Shown piece after piece: positions 61,345 to 64,000 of a stretch of 64,000 nt of DNA. The DNA comes from Selenomonas sp. GACV-9. GTDB lineage: Bacteria; Bacillota; Negativicutes; Selenomonadales; Selenomonadaceae. The DNA lies in assembly GCA_900116485.1 (NCBI GenBank), contig FPAX01000008.1, forward strand, positions 1 through 64,000, read 5' to 3'. Made by a program: the position numbers and the translations under genes. The notes under the pieces were generated by a model. It was not told the DNA's origin. It was given only the letters and a program-made list of their open reading frames with translations, and ran no database searches. The first letter of the stretch is position 1. The number at the start of each line of letters is the position of its first letter.

Positions 61345-62583
61345 ATGACCATGGATAATGTCAACGCGGCCGCTTTGGCCTTACATAAAGAATATCAGGG
61401 AAAGATTGCCGTACAGAGCAAGGTTCCCCTGACAAGTGCACAGGATCTCACCCTCGCCTATTCTCCAGGTGTAGCCGCTCCCTGTGTCGAGATAAAGAAT
61501 GATCCCAAGAAAATCTATGACTATACTGCTAAGGGCAATATGGTTGCTGTCGTGACCAACGGCTCGGCTGTCCTCGGCCTTGGCAATATCGGTGCTGGTG
61601 CCGGCCTGCCGGTCATGGAAGGCAAAGCCATCCTGTTCAAAGGCTTTGCCGGGGTCGATGCCGTCCCCATCTGCCTCGATACCCAGGACCCCTTCGAGGT
61701 CATCAAGGCCGTCGAACTCATGGCTCCGACCTTTGGCGGCATCAACCTCGAGGACATCAAAGCTCCCCAATGCTTTGACATCGAAAAAGCCCTCAAGAAG
61801 AGCCTCGATATCCCTGTATTCCATGACGATCAGCACGGTACGGCCATCGTCGTCGTCTCGGCCCTCATCAATGCCTTCAAGCTCACAGGCAAGACCTTTG
61901 CCGATGCGAAGTTTGTCGTCAACGGTGCCGGTGCTGCCGGTCAGGCTATCACGCGCCTCATCTACAGCGCCGGCGGCCGCAATATCATCCTCTGTGACTC
62001 CCGCGGCGCTATCTACGAAGGCCGCCCGAACGGCATGAATCCATATAAGGAGGATATCGCCAAGATCACCAACCCGCAGAACGAAGCCGGCCCCCTCGAA
62101 TCGGTCATCCGCAAGGCCGATGTGTTCATCGGCGTCTCGGTCGCTGGCTGCGTCACGCAGGATATGGTACGCACGATGAACCCAAATGCCATCGTCATGG
62201 GCATGGCCAACCCCGAACCGGAAATCCTGCCCCAGCTGGCCAAGGAGGCTGGCGCCCGCATCGTCTGCACCGGCCGCAGCGACTACCCGAACCAGGTCAA
62301 TAACCTCCTGGCCTTCCCGGGCATCTTCCGCGGCGCCCTCGACGTCCGCGCCAGCGAGATCAACGAGGCCATGAAAGTCGCCGCTGCCAAGGCGATTGCC
62401 GACCTCATCAAGCCGGAGGAGCTCGACGAAGACCACGTCATCACGAGCCCGTTCAATCCCGAGGTCGCACCGGCAGTTGCCGCCGCCGTAGCCCATGCTG
62501 CCCGCCAGACCGGCGTCGCCCGCAACCGCGAGATGACCCCCGCGATAGTCGCAGAACATACGCGTCAGCTATTGGCTCAGTAA
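61345..62583 (+). CDS. NAD(P)-dependent malic enzyme, short form
   Basis: 412 residues. Oxidative decarboxylation of malate to pyruvate. N-terminal malic domain with KIAVQSKVPLTSAQDLTLAY and SPGVAAPC, Tyr/Lys catalytic segment, metal site VFHDDQHGTAIVVVSAL (about 150) and Rossmann segment FVVNGAGAAGQAITRL (about 190). Lacks the phosphotransacetylase extension of MaeB, as in Firmicute MalS/YtsJ enzymes. AGGAAAGGAAG favours the ATG at 61345 over the frame start at 61270; the ATG at 61351 is also possible. A TATAAT lies at 61252. Confidence 0.94.
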   Translation: MTMDNVNAAALALHKEYQGKIAVQSKVPLTSAQDLTLAYSPGVAAPCVEIKNDPKKIYDYTAKGNMVAVVTNGSAVLGLGNIGAGAGLPVMEGKAILFKGFAGVDAVPICLDTQDPFEVIKAVELMAPTFGGINLEDIKAPQCFDIEKALKKSLDIPVFHDDQHGTAIVVVSALINAFKLTGKTFADAKFVVNGAGAAGQAITRLIYSAGGRNIILCDSRGAIYEGRPNGMNPYKEDIAKITNPQNEAGPLESVIRKADVFIGVSVAGCVTQDMVRTMNPNAIVMGMANPEPEILPQLAKEAGARIVCTGRSDYPNQVNNLLAFPGIFRGALDVRASEINEAMKVAAAKAIADLIKPEELDEDHVITSPFNPEVAPAVAAAVAHAARQTGVARNREMTPAIVAEHTRQLLAQ

Positions 62584-62589
62584 ACACAG

Positions 62590-62625
62590 AAACAGCCTTC
62601 CTTTTCAAGGAAGGCTGTTTTTTTT
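62590..62625 (+). terminator. Malic enzyme terminator
   Basis: AAACAGCCTTCCTT and complement around TTC, then eight T. Confidence 0.93.
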
Positions 62626-62629
62626 CTGG

Positions 62630-64000
62630 TCAGATCTTGAATCTGCTGACGGCTTCCTGCATCTTGCCAGCCAAAGTGGAAAGTGCCTGCGATGCTGCAG
62701 CAATCTCCTCATTCGACGCCGACTGCTGTTCCGTTGCCGACGAAATCGACTGGGTGCTGTTGGACGTCTTGTTGCTTACATTGTCGATGGCATCTACTGC
62801 TGTGACAATCTGCTCCGCTCCCGACGATACCTTGCTGACGGCCTCATTGATCTGCTCCATCTGCTTGTTGATATCATCGACCTTCGCCATGATGTCTTCA
62901 AACTGCACGCCGACATCACGGATAGCTTTCGTACCTTGCGTCACTTCATTTGTACCATTCTGCATGGACTCGACGGCCTGAGCCGTATCCTGCTGGATAG
63001 AGCTGATACGCGCCTTGATCTGCTCCGCCGATTCCTGAGACTCAGCAGCCAGCTTCCTGACCTCTTCGGCGACCACGGCAAAGCCGCGTCCCTGTTCGCC
63101 TGCCCGTGCTGCCTCAATAGCGGCATTGAGGGACAGCAGATTCGTCTGCTGGGCAATCGAGGAAATCGCCTCGACGATCTGACCAATCTGTTGCGAATTC
63201 TCGCCTAGTGCCTTGACCACAGCAGCCGATTCCAAAACACTCTTTTCGATGGAACCCATCTTGCGGATGGCTTCTTCCATCAAGTCAGCACCACGTTTTG
63301 CCGCCTCGGCCGTATGCGTGGAAGCTACCGTTACCTGTACGGCCTTTTCCGACATGATATCGATGTCGTGATAAACCCCGTCTACACTCTTCTTCGCCTT
63401 TTCAACCTCACCGAGCTGCTGATCCACCTGTGTACTGACGTCGCCTACGGTTTCAGCGACATGCACGGCGGTATCTGCCGACTGCTGGGCATTGGCCGTC
63501 AACTCCTCCGAGGAAGCAGCTACCTGCTCCGCCGTCGTAGCCATCTGCGAGATCAGATTATGCAGATTATCCTTCATCGTATTGAAAGCACCTGTCAAGG
63601 AACCAATCTCGTCACTCGTTTCCACAGGCAGCGGCTTGAGCCCGAGATTTCCCTTAGCCATCTCAGCTGCATGTGCCTCAAGAGCCACCAGCGGGCGCGT
63701 AATACGGCCAGCGAACTGGAAGCATACGCCTAGTACCAGGATAAGTCCGACCACCGTCAGGATGGCATATACCGTCTTGAGTGTCGTAACCGAAGCAAAT
63801 ACATAGCTATAAGGAACACCCATGGCCAGCAGCCAGCCCGTGCTGGGCACCACCGTATAGCCGCAGATCATCTTGCCATCCCGCGGACTGTCAAAGACAA
63901 AGACTCCTTTTTCCTTTTTCAGCATTTCTTCGAAATGAGTACCAATGCCTGGCAAGTCCTGGAACTTGGAACCAATAGCCTCATCCGTGCCAATGCCCAG
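62630..64000 (-). CDS. Methyl-accepting chemotaxis protein, N-terminus beyond the window
   Basis: Partial; the frame is open through the right edge, and the apparent TTG start at 63955 is not real. It begins inside a periplasmic ligand-binding (dCache-like) domain ([20 protein letters not shown]), then one membrane helix (about 1240-1300 bases from the stop), HAMP ([20 protein letters not shown]) and a long signalling coiled coil with the conserved tip [20 protein letters not shown] followed by [20 protein letters not shown]. Ends in SRFKI without a NWETF tether. Suggests a motile host. Confidence 0.95.
   Translation of the reverse strand: MGIGTDEAIGSKFQDLPGIGTHFEEMLKKEKGVFVFDSPRDGKMICGYTVVPSTGWLLAMGVPYSYVFASVTTLKTVYAILTVVGLILVLGVCFQFAGRITRPLVALEAHAAEMAKGNLGLKPLPVETSDEIGSLTGAFNTMKDNLHNLISQMATTAEQVAASSEELTANAQQSADTAVHVAETVGDVSTQVDQQLGEVEKAKKSVDGVYHDIDIMSEKAVQVTVASTHTAEAAKRGADLMEEAIRKMGSIEKSVLESAAVVKALGENSQQIGQIVEAISSIAQQTNLLSLNAAIEAARAGEQGRGFAVVAEEVRKLAAESQESAEQIKARISSIQQDTAQAVESMQNGTNEVTQGTKAIRDVGVQFEDIMAKVDDINKQMEQINEAVSKVSSGAEQIVTAVDAIDNVSNKTSNSTQSISSATEQQSASNEEIAAASQALSTLAGKMQEAVSRFKI

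Noticed and set aside
62630..63955. Chemoreceptor starting at 63955
   Set aside because: The first codon there is TTG inside a continuing frame that stays open to the window edge, so the gene is cut by the window.

Overview
The window looks like chromosome from a diderm Firmicute of the class Negativicutes, most likely Selenomonadaceae (Selenomonas or Mitsuokella type). This is inferred from gene content, not from a database match. Firmicute-type genes (class III fructose-1,6-bisphosphatase, LonC-type protease, GdpP/L9/DnaB cluster, Rrf2/CymR-type cysteine regulation) sit beside outer-membrane-type genes (GmhA heptose isomerase, Wza-like polysaccharide export protein). Most of the window is fairly GC-rich; the AlgI/AlgJ-like pair at 5.5-8.1 kb and the intergenic repeats stand out as different. 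Most genes are on the minus strand.

Layout. 1-0.4 kb: two tandem consensus promoters and the leader of an rRNA operon running off the left edge on the minus strand. 0.4-5.3 kb: secreted protein, class III FBPase, YdjM-like membrane protein, membrane-anchored protein, free-standing glucose-type EIIA. 5.5-8.1 kb: MBOAT/AlgI plus AlgJ-like O-acetylation pair between two related terminator hairpins. 8.2-10.2 kb: DcuC and a CYTH protein. 10.3-14.5 kb: a tightly coupled operon of two membrane-anchored sugar-binding proteins with a NarL-type two-component system and no permease. 14.7-17.0 kb: mannose-family PTS IIB-IIC-IID without IIA, with a cre-like site and a palindrome upstream. 17.2-23.4 kb: polysaccharide export protein, then trkA-trkH-trkH-AEC carrier. 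23.6-25.2 kb: cysK divergent from an Rrf2 regulator. 25.4-25.8 kb: a structured leader and a 77-aa protein. 25.9-29.3 kb: sucrose utilisation (GH32 hydrolase, EIIABC). 30.1-36.8 kb: dnaB, lonC, rplI, gdpP, yybS-like. 36.9-40 kb: phosphohexomutase and gmhA. 40-42.3 kb: small and secreted proteins. 42.5-49.3 kb: MutS-like membrane ATPase, AgcS symporter, AzlCD, YhdT-PanF. 49.4-53.6 kb: M48 peptidase, MetY, secreted protein, YitT. 53.8-57.5 kb: fruR-fruK-fruA. 57.5-64 kb: small proteins, a zinc-ligand-less cytidine deaminase homologue, MgtC, an intergenic DnaA-box cluster, LCP protein, malic enzyme, and a chemoreceptor cut by the right edge.

Working together: several carbohydrate routes (sucrose, fructose, mannose-type PTS) feed glycolysis, with FBPase and malic enzyme at the gluconeogenic/anaplerotic nodes. 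cysK and metY share a near-identical 23-bp palindrome placed just after each -10 box, and the Rrf2 gene carries its own palindrome over its -10, so a cysteine regulon can be read directly from the DNA.

The least explained features are two large, non-coding, inverted-repeat-bounded elements (29399-30009 and 38551-39272). They share a 410-bp ungapped module rich in long hairpins and have unrelated other ends. The mismatches inside the hairpins are G-U wobbles in one transcript orientation only, which suggests a strand-specific structured RNA or a non-autonomous mobile element carrying one. The second is the six-box DnaA cluster at 59.4-59.6 kb, an oriC candidate that fits the gene-strand layout.
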